Shown in pieces: positions 49,619-56,612 of a stretch of DNA of 56,711 bases; positions within the stretch are counted from its first letter, which is position 1, and each line of letters begins with the position of its first letter. This DNA comes from Synechococcus sp. AG-679-A04 (GTDB lineage Bacteria; Cyanobacteriota; Cyanobacteriia; PCC-6307; Cyanobiaceae), in contig QCUI01000007.1 in assembly GCA_003210775.1 (NCBI GenBank), forward strand, positions 1-56,711, given 5' to 3'. The notes below the pieces were generated by a model. That model was not told the DNA's origin. It was given only the letters and a program-made list of their open reading frames with translations, and searched no databases. A program made the translations under genes and the position numbers.

Positions 49619-49786
49619 ATGCAGGTCACAACCGAAGACGGTGGACGTCTGAATGCCTTCGCTAAGGAGCCCCGAATGGAGGTCATGGCCAAGGACACCA
49701 GCCGCAGCAGTGCCTCCAGAGCCTTGATTATCAGCGGCTCAGTGCTGGTGGTGGCACTGATGGCCCTGACCGTGGCGATCAGCTGA
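49619..49786 (+). CDS. small Psb34-like membrane protein
   Basis: 55 residues, not long enough to stand out by length but well supported. The N-terminus reads MQVTTEDGGRLNAFAKEPRM, and the C-terminal half is one membrane helix (ALIISGSVLVVALMALTVAIS). The pattern TTEGGRLNxFAxEP followed by one helix matches the Psb34/Ssl1498 family, a HliP-related small PSII assembly protein. The HLIP chlorophyll-binding motif itself is not evident. It follows a structured leader and precedes sqdB on the same strand. Family assignment is fairly good; its exact role is inferred. Confidence 0.72.
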   Translation: MQVTTEDGGRLNAFAKEPRMEVMAKDTSRSSASRALIISGSVLVVALMALTVAIS

Positions 49787-49833
49787 AAACCCTGTAGTAG
49801 CTTGCACCTCATTGGCGGCTCGCACGCTTCAGC

Positions 49834-49838
49834 AGGAG
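49834..49838 (+). promoter_or_regulatory. Shine-Dalgarno site deciding the sqdB start
   Basis: AGGAG with six bases to a TTG codon at 49845. This spacing makes the TTG, not the TTG at 49812, the likely start of sqdB. Confidence 0.8.
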
Positions 49839-49844
49839 TTTGGG

Positions 49845-51041
49845 TTGAAAGTTCTTGTTCTCGGTGGTGACGGCTTCTGCGGCTGGCCCTGCGCCGTGAA
49901 TCTGGCGGATCAGGGCCACGATGTTGTGATCGTGGACAACCTGAGCCGCCGCAAGATCGACATCGACCTGGAGGTTGAATCGCTCACACCGATCGCAAAC
50001 ATCGGTGATCGCCTGAAAGCCTGGGAAGAGACAGGCGGCAAGCCCATGAGCTTCGTGCACATGGATATCGCTCACGATTACGAGCGCCTAGTGGATCTGC
50101 TCAACCAGGAAAAGCCTGAAGCGGTGGTGCACTTCGCCGAGCAGCGCGCAGCTCCCTATTCGATGAAAAGCAGCGCGACCAAGCGCTACACCGTCGACAA
50201 CAACGTCAACGGCACCCACAACCTTCTGGCCGCCATCGTGGAATCCGGCCAGGACATTCATGTGGTCCATCTGGGCACCATGGGCGTCTACGGGTACGGC
50301 TCCCACAGAGGCGCCACGATCCCTGAGGGCTACCTGAAAGTGGAGGTCCCCCAGCCCGATGGCAGTCGCTTCGAAGAAGAGATCCTCCACCCAGCAAGCC
50401 CTGGCAGCGTCTATCACATGACCAAGACGCTGGATCAGCTGCTCTTCCTTTACTACAACAAGAACGACAAGGTCCGCATTACAGACCTTCATCAGGGCAT
50501 CGTCTGGGGCACGAACACTGAGGCGACGGATCGCGACCCACGGCTGACCAATCGCTTTGATTACGACGGCGACTATGGAACGGTGCTGAATCGCTTCCTG
50601 ATGCAGGCGGCCATTGGCTATCCACTCACCGTGCATGGCACAGGAGGCCAGACCCGCGCCTTCATTCACATCCGCGACTCCGTGCGTTGCGTCCAGTTGG
50701 CCCTGGACAATCCCCCAGAACAAGGCGAACGGGTCAAGATCTTTAACCAGATGACCGAAAGCCATCAGGTGGGTGAACTGGCCAAGAAAGTTGCAGCCAT
50801 CACTGGGGCCAAGGTGAACAACCTGCCAAACCCCCGCAACGAAGCCGTTGAAAACGATCTGATCGTGGACAACCGTTGTTTCATTGAGCTGGGGCTCAAC
50901 CCCACCACACTCGATGACGGTCTGTTGAAGGAAGTGGTGGAAATCGCCACCCGTTACGCCGACCGCTGCGATCGCAACCGCATCCTCTGTACCTCTGCCT
51001 GGACTAAAACCCAGGCACAAGCCATCGGCTCCGCCTCCTGA
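49845..51041 (+). CDS. sqdB: UDP-sulfoquinovose synthase
   Basis: 398 residues from TTG at 49845 (LKVLVLGGDGFCGWP). It converts UDP-glucose plus sulfite to UDP-sulfoquinovose for thylakoid sulfolipid. The NAD loop GGDGFCG is near residues 8-14, Thr145 in LGTMGVYG, and Tyr190/Lys194 in YHMTKTLDQ form the SDR active site; long insertions (DNLSRRKIDIDLEVESLTP) mark SqdB. It is followed after 13 bp by sqdX, the next enzyme of the same pathway. Confidence 0.96.
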   Translation: MKVLVLGGDGFCGWPCAVNLADQGHDVVIVDNLSRRKIDIDLEVESLTPIANIGDRLKAWEETGGKPMSFVHMDIAHDYERLVDLLNQEKPEAVVHFAEQRAAPYSMKSSATKRYTVDNNVNGTHNLLAAIVESGQDIHVVHLGTMGVYGYGSHRGATIPEGYLKVEVPQPDGSRFEEEILHPASPGSVYHMTKTLDQLLFLYYNKNDKVRITDLHQGIVWGTNTEATDRDPRLTNRFDYDGDYGTVLNRFLMQAAIGYPLTVHGTGGQTRAFIHIRDSVRCVQLALDNPPEQGERVKIFNQMTESHQVGELAKKVAAITGAKVNNLPNPRNEAVENDLIVDNRCFIELGLNPTTLDDGLLKEVVEIATRYADRCDRNRILCTSAWTKTQAQAIGSAS

Positions 51042-51054
51042 TCAGGCCCTTCCC

Positions 51055-52203
51055 TTGAAAATTGCCTTCTTCACCGAAACCTTCCTGCCCAAGGTCGACG
51101 GCATCGTCACCCGCCTCACCAAAACGGTGAAGCATCTGGTGGACGCCGGTGATGAGGTGATGGTGTTCTGCCCAGAAGGCTGTCCTAAGGAGTACATGGG
51201 AGCCCGCCTGATCGGTGTGCCCGCGATGCCTCTGCCGCTCTATCCAGAGCTGAAGCTGGCTCTACCGCGTCCGGCCGTATCCGAAGCCATCGACAACTTC
51301 CAGCCGGACCTCATTCACGTTGTGAATCCCGCGGTGTTGGGGCTCGGGGGCATCTGGCTCGCCAAGACCAAATCAATCCCACTGGTTGCCAGCTATCACA
51401 CCCATCTGCCCAAGTACCTCGAGCACTACGGAATGGGCATGCTCGAGCCACTGCTGTGGGAACTCTTAAAAGCCGCTCATAACCAGGCTCTTTTGAATCT
51501 TTGCACCTCCACCGCCATGGTTCAGGAGCTGAGTGAGAAGGGCATTCAGCACACGGATCTCTGGCAGCGAGGGGTGGACACCGAGCTGTTCCGTCCTGAG
51601 CTGCGCAGCAATGCAATGCGTCAACGCCTGATGGGCGACCAAGACGACCGCGGTGCTCTGCTGCTCTACGTGGGCCGGCTCTCCGCCGAGAAGCAGATCG
51701 AGCGGATCAAACCTGTGCTTGAAGCCCTTCCCGATGCTCGTCTGGCACTAGTCGGCGACGGCCCCCACCGCCAGCAGCTGGAAAAGCATTTCGAAGGAAC
51801 GGCCACCACATTTGTGGGCTATCTAGCCGGTGAAGAGCTGGCAAGCGCCTATGCAAGCGGTGATGCCTTCCTCTTCCCCTCCAGCACGGAAACTCTCGGA
51901 CTGGTGCTGCTGGAAGCGATGGCAGCCGGTTGCCCGGTGGTTGGAGCCAACCGCGGCGGCATTCCCGACATCATCACCGACGGCGTCAATGGCTGTTTGT
52001 ATGAACCCGACGGCAACGATGGAGGTGCTGCCAGCCTGATCACAGCCACGCGTCGCCTGCTCGGCAATGACATCGAACGCCAGTCACTGCGCAGAGCCGC
52101 CAGGGACGAAGCGGAACGCTGGGGCTGGGCAGGCGCGACTGAACAGCTGCGCGGTTACTACCGCAAAGTTCTCCAGAAGCAGCAACTGAGCACTGCCGCC
52201 TGA
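51055..52203 (+). CDS. sqdX: sulfolipid synthase (sulfoquinovosyltransferase)
   Basis: 382 residues from TTG at 51055 (LKIAFFTETFLPKVDGIVTR). GT4 enzyme that transfers sulfoquinovose to diacylglycerol to form SQDG. The N-terminal motif LPKVDGIVTRL, the central VGRLSAEKQIERI and the EX7E region STETLGLVLLEAMAAGCPVVG match SqdX. Last gene of a two-gene pathway operon with sqdB. Its stop is one base from the stop of the convergent PBP2 gene. Confidence 0.94.
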   Translation: MKIAFFTETFLPKVDGIVTRLTKTVKHLVDAGDEVMVFCPEGCPKEYMGARLIGVPAMPLPLYPELKLALPRPAVSEAIDNFQPDLIHVVNPAVLGLGGIWLAKTKSIPLVASYHTHLPKYLEHYGMGMLEPLLWELLKAAHNQALLNLCTSTAMVQELSEKGIQHTDLWQRGVDTELFRPELRSNAMRQRLMGDQDDRGALLLYVGRLSAEKQIERIKPVLEALPDARLALVGDGPHRQQLEKHFEGTATTFVGYLAGEELASAYASGDAFLFPSSTETLGLVLLEAMAAGCPVVGANRGGIPDIITDGVNGCLYEPDGNDGGAASLITATRRLLGNDIERQSLRRAARDEAERWGWAGATEQLRGYYRKVLQKQQLSTAA

Positions 52204-52204
52204 A

Positions 52205-54019
52205 TCATTGCTTGCCGCGCTGACGGTTCCACACCTCCATCACCTTTTTGGCCATCGGCAGAGCATGAACTGAGCCTCCACCAGGGGTGTTTTGGGCAAA
52301 GGCCACGATCACGATTTTTCCCTCGGGATAGGGGGCATACGTGGCGAACCAGGCATGGTCCGGTCCGCCGGTGCTGTCTTCAGCCGTGCCCGTTTTGCCT
52401 CCAGCCGCTGGAATCCCAGGACCGTTCAATCCGTAACCGGTGCCATCCGACACCACCTTGCGCAGACCCTCGCGAATCTTGTTGAGCGTGGATGGTTTGA
52501 TGTCGACCTTGGTGCGACGGGCAGGGTCCGTCCAGTCCAGACCCTGATCAGCGAGATGAGGCGTGACCAGCCAACCTCCGTTAGCGAACACCGAATAGGC
52601 CCTGGCCAACTGAAGGGGAGTGATCTGCACCACCGACTGCCCGATGGAGGCACTGGCCATATCTTCCGGAATCCAAGGGGTCGTTCCGGGGTCGGCCCAG
52701 CCACGACCCGCCGCTGCCCAGTCTTCGTCACCCACCAGGCCCACACTTTCCTCCCAGCCGATCTCGATTCCGGTCTTCTGCTGAAAGCCGAGCGCATCCG
52801 CCGCTTTCTTCAACGCAAGCGATCCCGAGCCAACACCCACTTGGTAGAAGAAGGTGTTGCTGGAAAAACGCAGCGCATCGGCATAGCCGATACGGCCGAA
52901 GCCTGCACCGTTGTGATCAGGGAAGCAATGACCTCCGTAAGTGATGCAGGCGGTGGTGTTGAGTTGCGTATCGGCAGGAAACTTTCCGGACTCCATGCCA
53001 GCCATCGCCGTGACGGCCTTCCAGGTGCTGCCAGGGTCATAGGCATTCATGGACCGGCTGAGCAATGGCTTTTTCGGATTGGAAAACAGTGCGTCGTACT
53101 CCTTCTGGGTGGTGACGAGCTTGGAGAAGAAATTGGGATCGAACGTGGGCTTGCTGGCCAGAGCAAGAAGGGCGCCATTACGGGGATCCATCGCAACGAT
53201 CGCGCCACCAGGCTTGTCAGCCAGAGCCTGCTCCGCAGCCTTCTGCAGATCCAAATCAAGAGTGAGCTTGAGATCCTTTCCTGCAACAGAAGGCCGATCC
53301 CCGAGGTGACGCTGCACCTCGCCCATGGCATTCACCTCCAGCATCTGCCCACCCCAGGCGCCGCGAAGATGGGTTTCATAGGCGGCCTCGACACCGATGC
53401 GCCCGATACGATCTCGGATTTTGTATCCCTTTTCAGCAAGGGTCTTGTATTCCTCCTCCGTGATTGGCTGGGTGTAACCCAAGGCATGGGCCGCCAGGGT
53501 TCCGTGGGGATAGAAGCGCAGGATGTCCACATCAACCTGGGCCCCCTTCAATCCCTGCGACTGCTCACGAAAACGCAGAACCTGCTCCGGCTTCAGATCA
53601 GTGGCCAGATTGATGCGGTAACCGTCCCGTGCCTGACCGCTGCCACGGCGCTGATCCAGCACCGCCGCATCAAGACTCAGCAAGCGGGCCAGACGATCGC
53701 GCAGGTCGGGCCAGCTTGCTGAGTCGACCAAACGAGGCTCGACATAAAGGGAGTAGGTCAATTTGCTGGAGGCCAACACCCGCCCTTTGCGATCCAGCAG
53801 CCGTCCTCTTGTCGGTGAACGAGGGACGAGACGAATGCGATTCTCATCAGCCAGTTCGCGGTAGCGGGACCCTTCCAGCACCTGAAGCCAAACCAGGCGG
53901 GAGACCATCGCCGCACTGACCAGCAGCACGAGCCCCAGAAGCACCAATGGCTGCTGACGCAAACCGCTCTGACGCTGACCATCGCGTTGCGAGGAACCAG
54001 AACCCGCCATCCCAGTCAA
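52205..54019 (-). CDS. mrdA: penicillin-binding protein 2 (class B transpeptidase)
   Basis: 604 residues. One N-terminal membrane helix (about 25-45) and a class B PBP layout. The dimerisation/non-penicillin domain covers about 50-260; the transpeptidase has SxxK in GSTWKAV near 330, SxN in SSNTFFY near 385 and KTG in GGKTGTAED near 541. It crosslinks peptidoglycan, most likely for elongation. Its ATG overlaps the stop of the upstream 126-residue gene (ATGA at 54016-54019), so it is coupled to it. Confidence 0.95.
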   Translation of the reverse strand: MTGMAGSGSSQRDGQRQSGLRQQPLVLLGLVLLVSAAMVSRLVWLQVLEGSRYRELADENRIRLVPRSPTRGRLLDRKGRVLASSKLTYSLYVEPRLVDSASWPDLRDRLARLLSLDAAVLDQRRGSGQARDGYRINLATDLKPEQVLRFREQSQGLKGAQVDVDILRFYPHGTLAAHALGYTQPITEEEYKTLAEKGYKIRDRIGRIGVEAAYETHLRGAWGGQMLEVNAMGEVQRHLGDRPSVAGKDLKLTLDLDLQKAAEQALADKPGGAIVAMDPRNGALLALASKPTFDPNFFSKLVTTQKEYDALFSNPKKPLLSRSMNAYDPGSTWKAVTAMAGMESGKFPADTQLNTTACITYGGHCFPDHNGAGFGRIGYADALRFSSNTFFYQVGVGSGSLALKKAADALGFQQKTGIEIGWEESVGLVGDEDWAAAGRGWADPGTTPWIPEDMASASIGQSVVQITPLQLARAYSVFANGGWLVTPHLADQGLDWTDPARRTKVDIKPSTLNKIREGLRKVVSDGTGYGLNGPGIPAAGGKTGTAEDSTGGPDHAWFATYAPYPEGKIVIVAFAQNTPGGGSVHALPMAKKVMEVWNRQRGKQ

Positions 54020-54396
54020 CTCACCTTGTTCATCAGCGCATCCAACCGCTGCAGACGCCCATCAATCCGTGCCAGCACGTCCTGCAACTGCGACGAGTCA
54101 CCGTGATCCGAATCCAGCCTGTCCAGAGCCTCCACAGGCTCATCCACCTCGACCTGCACAGACATCACGGGATTTCCCAGCCCGGGACTGATCTGATCCA
54201 AGCGTTCACGAACCTCCCTTGCCGCTGCTTCACCCTGCTCTCGCAGATCGCCAAGCGGATCATCCCCGCTGGCGACGGACTGCACCGCCTTGGCAGGACC
54301 ATCGGTGCGGACGCGATCAACAAACGCCAGACCCATCGGTAAAACCTCCTGCATCAGCGCCAGGCGCAGTGAATCGAGTGGTTGGCTGTCGGCCAT
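54016..54396 (-). CDS. hypothetical protein coupled to PBP2
   Basis: 126 residues. No family recognised. It is acidic, with Asp/Glu-rich C-terminal stretch (VQVEVDEPVEALDRLDSDHGD) and helical C-terminal heptad-like residues (LQDVLARIDGRLQRLDALMNKV) that could form a coiled coil. No signal peptide or membrane helix, so likely cytoplasmic. It lies between a 233-residue unknown protein and mrdA, with 18 bp and a 4-bp overlap, so the three are one operon. A link to cell-wall synthesis is inference from context. Confidence 0.72.
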   Translation of the reverse strand: MADSQPLDSLRLALMQEVLPMGLAFVDRVRTDGPAKAVQSVASGDDPLGDLREQGEAAAREVRERLDQISPGLGNPVMSVQVEVDEPVEALDRLDSDHGDSSQLQDVLARIDGRLQRLDALMNKVS

Positions 54397-54414
54397 AGAG
54401 GCGGGCCTAATGAT

Positions 54415-55116
54415 TCAACGAAGTCCAGTCTGCTCCGAAGGCAGAACAAGTGTCGGACAGGCTGAACGGGATGATCCCAATGACCAGCCGACCACACCCG
54501 ACAGCACAACAAGCGCCACGATCGGCACCAATGCATGCTGCGTTGTGTCCAGTGCAATCCACTCGGACCAACCGCGCAAGAAGCGATCACGAGCAAACCG
54601 CCGCTTCTCCCGGGTTTGAAGCCGAGTCCGCCTTCGATACGACTTTTCTACCCAACGTTCGAAGGAACGCTTTTTGGTGATCGCCATCTTGCGCTCGACC
54701 TCAAGCAGCTGGCCCGACGTGAGGTCGGGATGAAACGTCCCGATCAGTTCCAGGCTTTTCAGGAACATCTCCACAGCACCATCCTTGATCTCCTGATCAG
54801 TGGGCTCCAGCAGAGCCCACTCCAGCTCTGGATAGAAACGGCCGCGGTTCTGCTGGATCTGATCCTCATTGAGCTGTCCGGGCTCTCGCAGCCAGCGATC
54901 CGTGTTGCTGTCGAAGCGTCGCCAGTAGAGAAAAGGATTGATGTAGATGGTCTTGCCAGCAAGCTGGATACTGTCCTGCTGGAGACGTCGCTGCAGTTGC
55001 TGGTCCTGCTGTTGGGCAGCGGTCACATCATTGAAGCCGGGGGCCAAGGTTATCGGTGCCGGGAGCGGCCTACCAGCCCCCTGCAGAGACTCGTTGACAC
55101 TCGAATCCCAGCCCAA
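54415..55116 (-). CDS. hypothetical single-helix membrane protein
   Basis: 233 residues. No family recognised. The N-terminal 190 residues are soluble and partly basic (FERWVEKSYRRRTRLQTREKRRFARDRFLRG), and one membrane helix (about 196-218, LVPIVALVVLSGVVGWSLG) lies near the C-terminus, so it is probably tail-anchored with most of the chain in the cytoplasm. First gene of the three-gene operon ending with mrdA. Related proteins may be conserved in picocyanobacteria, which I could not check. Confidence 0.72.
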   Translation of the reverse strand: MGWDSSVNESLQGAGRPLPAPITLAPGFNDVTAAQQQDQQLQRRLQQDSIQLAGKTIYINPFLYWRRFDSNTDRWLREPGQLNEDQIQQNRGRFYPELEWALLEPTDQEIKDGAVEMFLKSLELIGTFHPDLTSGQLLEVERKMAITKKRSFERWVEKSYRRRTRLQTREKRRFARDRFLRGWSEWIALDTTQHALVPIVALVVLSGVVGWSLGSSRSACPTLVLPSEQTGLR

Positions 55117-55323
55117 ACTTCAAAAGTGTCAAATCAACGAACCATCTCAATCAGAAATGAGCCAATGCTTTCCCCTGCGTGAGAAAAAGTTTGGCCACCA
55201 GTTCAAACAACCAGTTCCGATTCGCCAACAAGTTCGTGATCTCGTCGCTTGCACTATTCCCACTCGGTTAAACACCACTTCAACCTTCCCTGTGGGACAA
55301 GGGTTTGAGGTTACCAACCACCC

Positions 55324-55345
55324 ACGGGGTAGTTACGGGGTAGTG
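55324..55345 (+). repeat. 11-bp tandem repeat
   Basis: ACGGGGTAGTT (55324-55334) is followed immediately by ACGGGGTAGTG (55335-55345); ten of eleven bases are identical. Confidence 0.95.
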
Positions 55346-55384
55346 AAACCAACCTGACCAACCCTTTTTCAGGGCACTTAAACC

Positions 55385-55396
55385 ACTTCTCTACGC
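55385..55396 (+). repeat. CTTCTCTACG repeat, copy 1
   Basis: ACTTCTCTACGC on the + strand. The exact reverse complement occurs at 55680-55691 and the ten-base core CTTCTCTACG at 56290-56299 inside the recombinase gene. Chance of several copies of a 10-mer in 1 kb is low. Confidence 0.9.
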
Positions 55397-55679
55397 ATCA
55401 GTCATCCCGTCACTTCGCTTCCAGCACAGCGTATTTGGGACAGTGAAGAAGACCTTACGCAAGAGTCGCGACAAGGTGCGGAGAAACTATTCCTCTTCCG
55501 CACTCTCTACCCCTGCGCAGCGTTAGGGGCGGCGCAGAGCAAGCGACTTCTTCTTTGCTTGGGCAGGAGCAACGCGCGAAACATCCACAACCACCCAACT
55601 CAATGGCGTGGACGCGGCATGGAAAAGACATTCCCGAGTGCGGGAAGAGGACACTTGCTCATCTGGATACTACTTCTAC

Positions 55680-55691
55680 GCGTAGAGAAGT
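55680..55691 (-). repeat. CTTCTCTACG repeat, copy 2 (inverted)
   Basis: GCGTAGAGAAGT, the exact reverse complement of copy 1 (12 bp). It is joined to a perfect palindrome CTACGCGTAG at 55676-55685. Confidence 0.9.
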
Positions 55692-55699
55692 CGTATTCT

Positions 55700-55732
55700 G
55701 TTTTCAGTCAAACGGTCGTTTCGATTGAAAAC
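55700..55732 (+). promoter_or_regulatory. imperfect dyad immediately upstream of the recombinase
   Basis: Outer arms GTTTTCA (55700-55706) and TGAAAAC (55726-55732); inner arms AAACG (55710-55714) and CGTTT (55717-55721) around a central GT. The two halves are 15 and 16 bases. It could be an operator, a hairpin in the leader, or a serine-recombinase crossover site, as those have imperfect arms about a 2-bp core. Confidence 0.5.
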
Positions 55733-55738
55733 GGAGGG
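55733..55738 (+). promoter_or_regulatory. Shine-Dalgarno site of the recombinase
   Basis: GGAGGG with four bases to the ATG at 55743; it fixes that ATG, not the TTG at 55725, as the start. Confidence 0.85.
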
Positions 55739-55742
55739 TCAA

Positions 55743-56408
55743 ATGAGGAAATACTTCACCTACCGAAGGGTCAGCAGCACAGAGCAAGGGAAGAGCGGTC
55801 TTGGGTTGGAAGCACAAGCACGGGACATCCAACTCTTCTTGGACAACTACGCAGAATCCCCATATGAGGTGGTCGGGGACTTCGTAGAGACCCACACAGG
55901 GTCAGACAACGACCGTCCTCAACTGAATGCCGCCATTGCTCTGGCGAAGAAGACAGGAGCAGTGCTGGTGGTCGCCAAACTTGACCGCCTTTCACGTCGG
56001 GTCTCCTTCCTTGCTGCACTCATGGAGGAGAAGGGTCTGGACTTCAAAGTTGCCCAGATGCCTTATGCAGACAGGTTTCAACTGCACATCTATGCAGCAC
56101 TGGCGGAGCAAGAAAGAGCGTTTATCTCCCAGAGGACAACTGCTGCCCTTCAAGGAGCGAAGGCAAGAGGAATCCGTCTTGAAGCACCCGTCCACCACAT
56201 AGACGCCTTGGCGAAAGCAAAGAAGCAGAAGGCACTGGAAGACGCCCAGAAGGTGGAAGGGGTGATAGTCCCGCTACGACAGTCAGGCGCTTCTCTACGG
56301 ACCATCTGTGGGGTCTTAAACGCGAGTGGAGCAAGGACCAGCAAAGGCGGGGTCTTCTATCCACCACTGGTCTCTCAAATGCTCAAACGATTGGAGGCAG
56401 CGGCATGA
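55743..56408 (+). CDS. small serine recombinase (resolvase/invertase family)
   Basis: 221 residues from ATG at 55743. The N-terminal catalytic domain has the nucleophile motif YRRVSSTEQ (Ser11 or Ser12), GLEAQ, and the Arg cluster KLDRLSRRVSFL (Arg82, Arg85, Arg86), then EQERAFISQRTTAALQGAKARG. The C-terminal 60 residues resemble the helix-turn-helix of small recombinases (GASLRTICGVLNASGARTSKGG). It would invert, excise or integrate DNA at paired sites. It stands at the edge of a non-coding stretch with repeats and is followed, overlapping by 4 bp, by a 46-residue ORF. Target sites are not known. Confidence 0.9.
   Translation: MRKYFTYRRVSSTEQGKSGLGLEAQARDIQLFLDNYAESPYEVVGDFVETHTGSDNDRPQLNAAIALAKKTGAVLVVAKLDRLSRRVSFLAALMEEKGLDFKVAQMPYADRFQLHIYAALAEQERAFISQRTTAALQGAKARGIRLEAPVHHIDALAKAKKQKALEDAQKVEGVIVPLRQSGASLRTICGVLNASGARTSKGGVFYPPLVSQMLKRLEAAA
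56290..56299 (+). repeat. CTTCTCTACG repeat, copy 3
   Basis: Ten-base core CTTCTCTACG inside the recombinase coding sequence, identical to the core of copies 1 and 2. Confidence 0.85.
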
Positions 56409-56545
56409 GGGTCAAAGTCACTCTCTACGTTGCAGGCAAGGTCTTTGACGAAGTAGTTGAAGCAAGGGACTACCAAGACGCCAAGCAAACTGCATTAGCA
56501 AGGAATCCAACCGCCAAAGCAATTTCAGCAACCAATACCTTGTAG
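56405..56545 (+). CDS. small hypothetical protein coupled to recombinase
   Basis: 46 residues (MRVKVTLYVAGKVFDEVVEARDY at the start; the frame ends at TAG 56543). Its ATG overlaps the stop of the recombinase (ATGA), which supports translation. The alternating strand VKVTLYVAGKVFDEVVEA and short helix DYQDAKQTALARNP suggest a small beta-alpha fold. No family recognised; possibly an accessory protein or directionality factor, which is inference. Confidence 0.6.
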   Translation: MRVKVTLYVAGKVFDEVVEARDYQDAKQTALARNPTAKAISATNTL

Positions 56546-56612
56546 GCATTGCTAGGCAACAAAACACAAATACGAAGTCCTAAAATCATCTATTTCTATT
56601 TTATCTAACTGT

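Larger units (their letters stand above)
55117..55742. other. 626-bp non-coding stretch at a probable island edge
   Basis: No ORF with coding character was seen on either strand. It contains a tandem ACGGGGTAGT repeat (55324-55345), a CCCCT/AGGGG hairpin with a 10-base loop (55510-55529), three related CTTCTCTACG elements over the following kilobase, and a 33-bp dyad (55700-55732) directly before the recombinase. The composition and codon-free texture differ from the housekeeping block. Confidence 0.7.

Noticed and set aside
50088-51020. 310-codon open frame antisense to sqdB
   Set aside because: Sense strand is a complete SqdB; antisense product has no family signature.
52292-53722. 476-codon open frame antisense to PBP2
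   Set aside because: Sense strand has all PBP motifs; the antisense frame is a GC-bias shadow.
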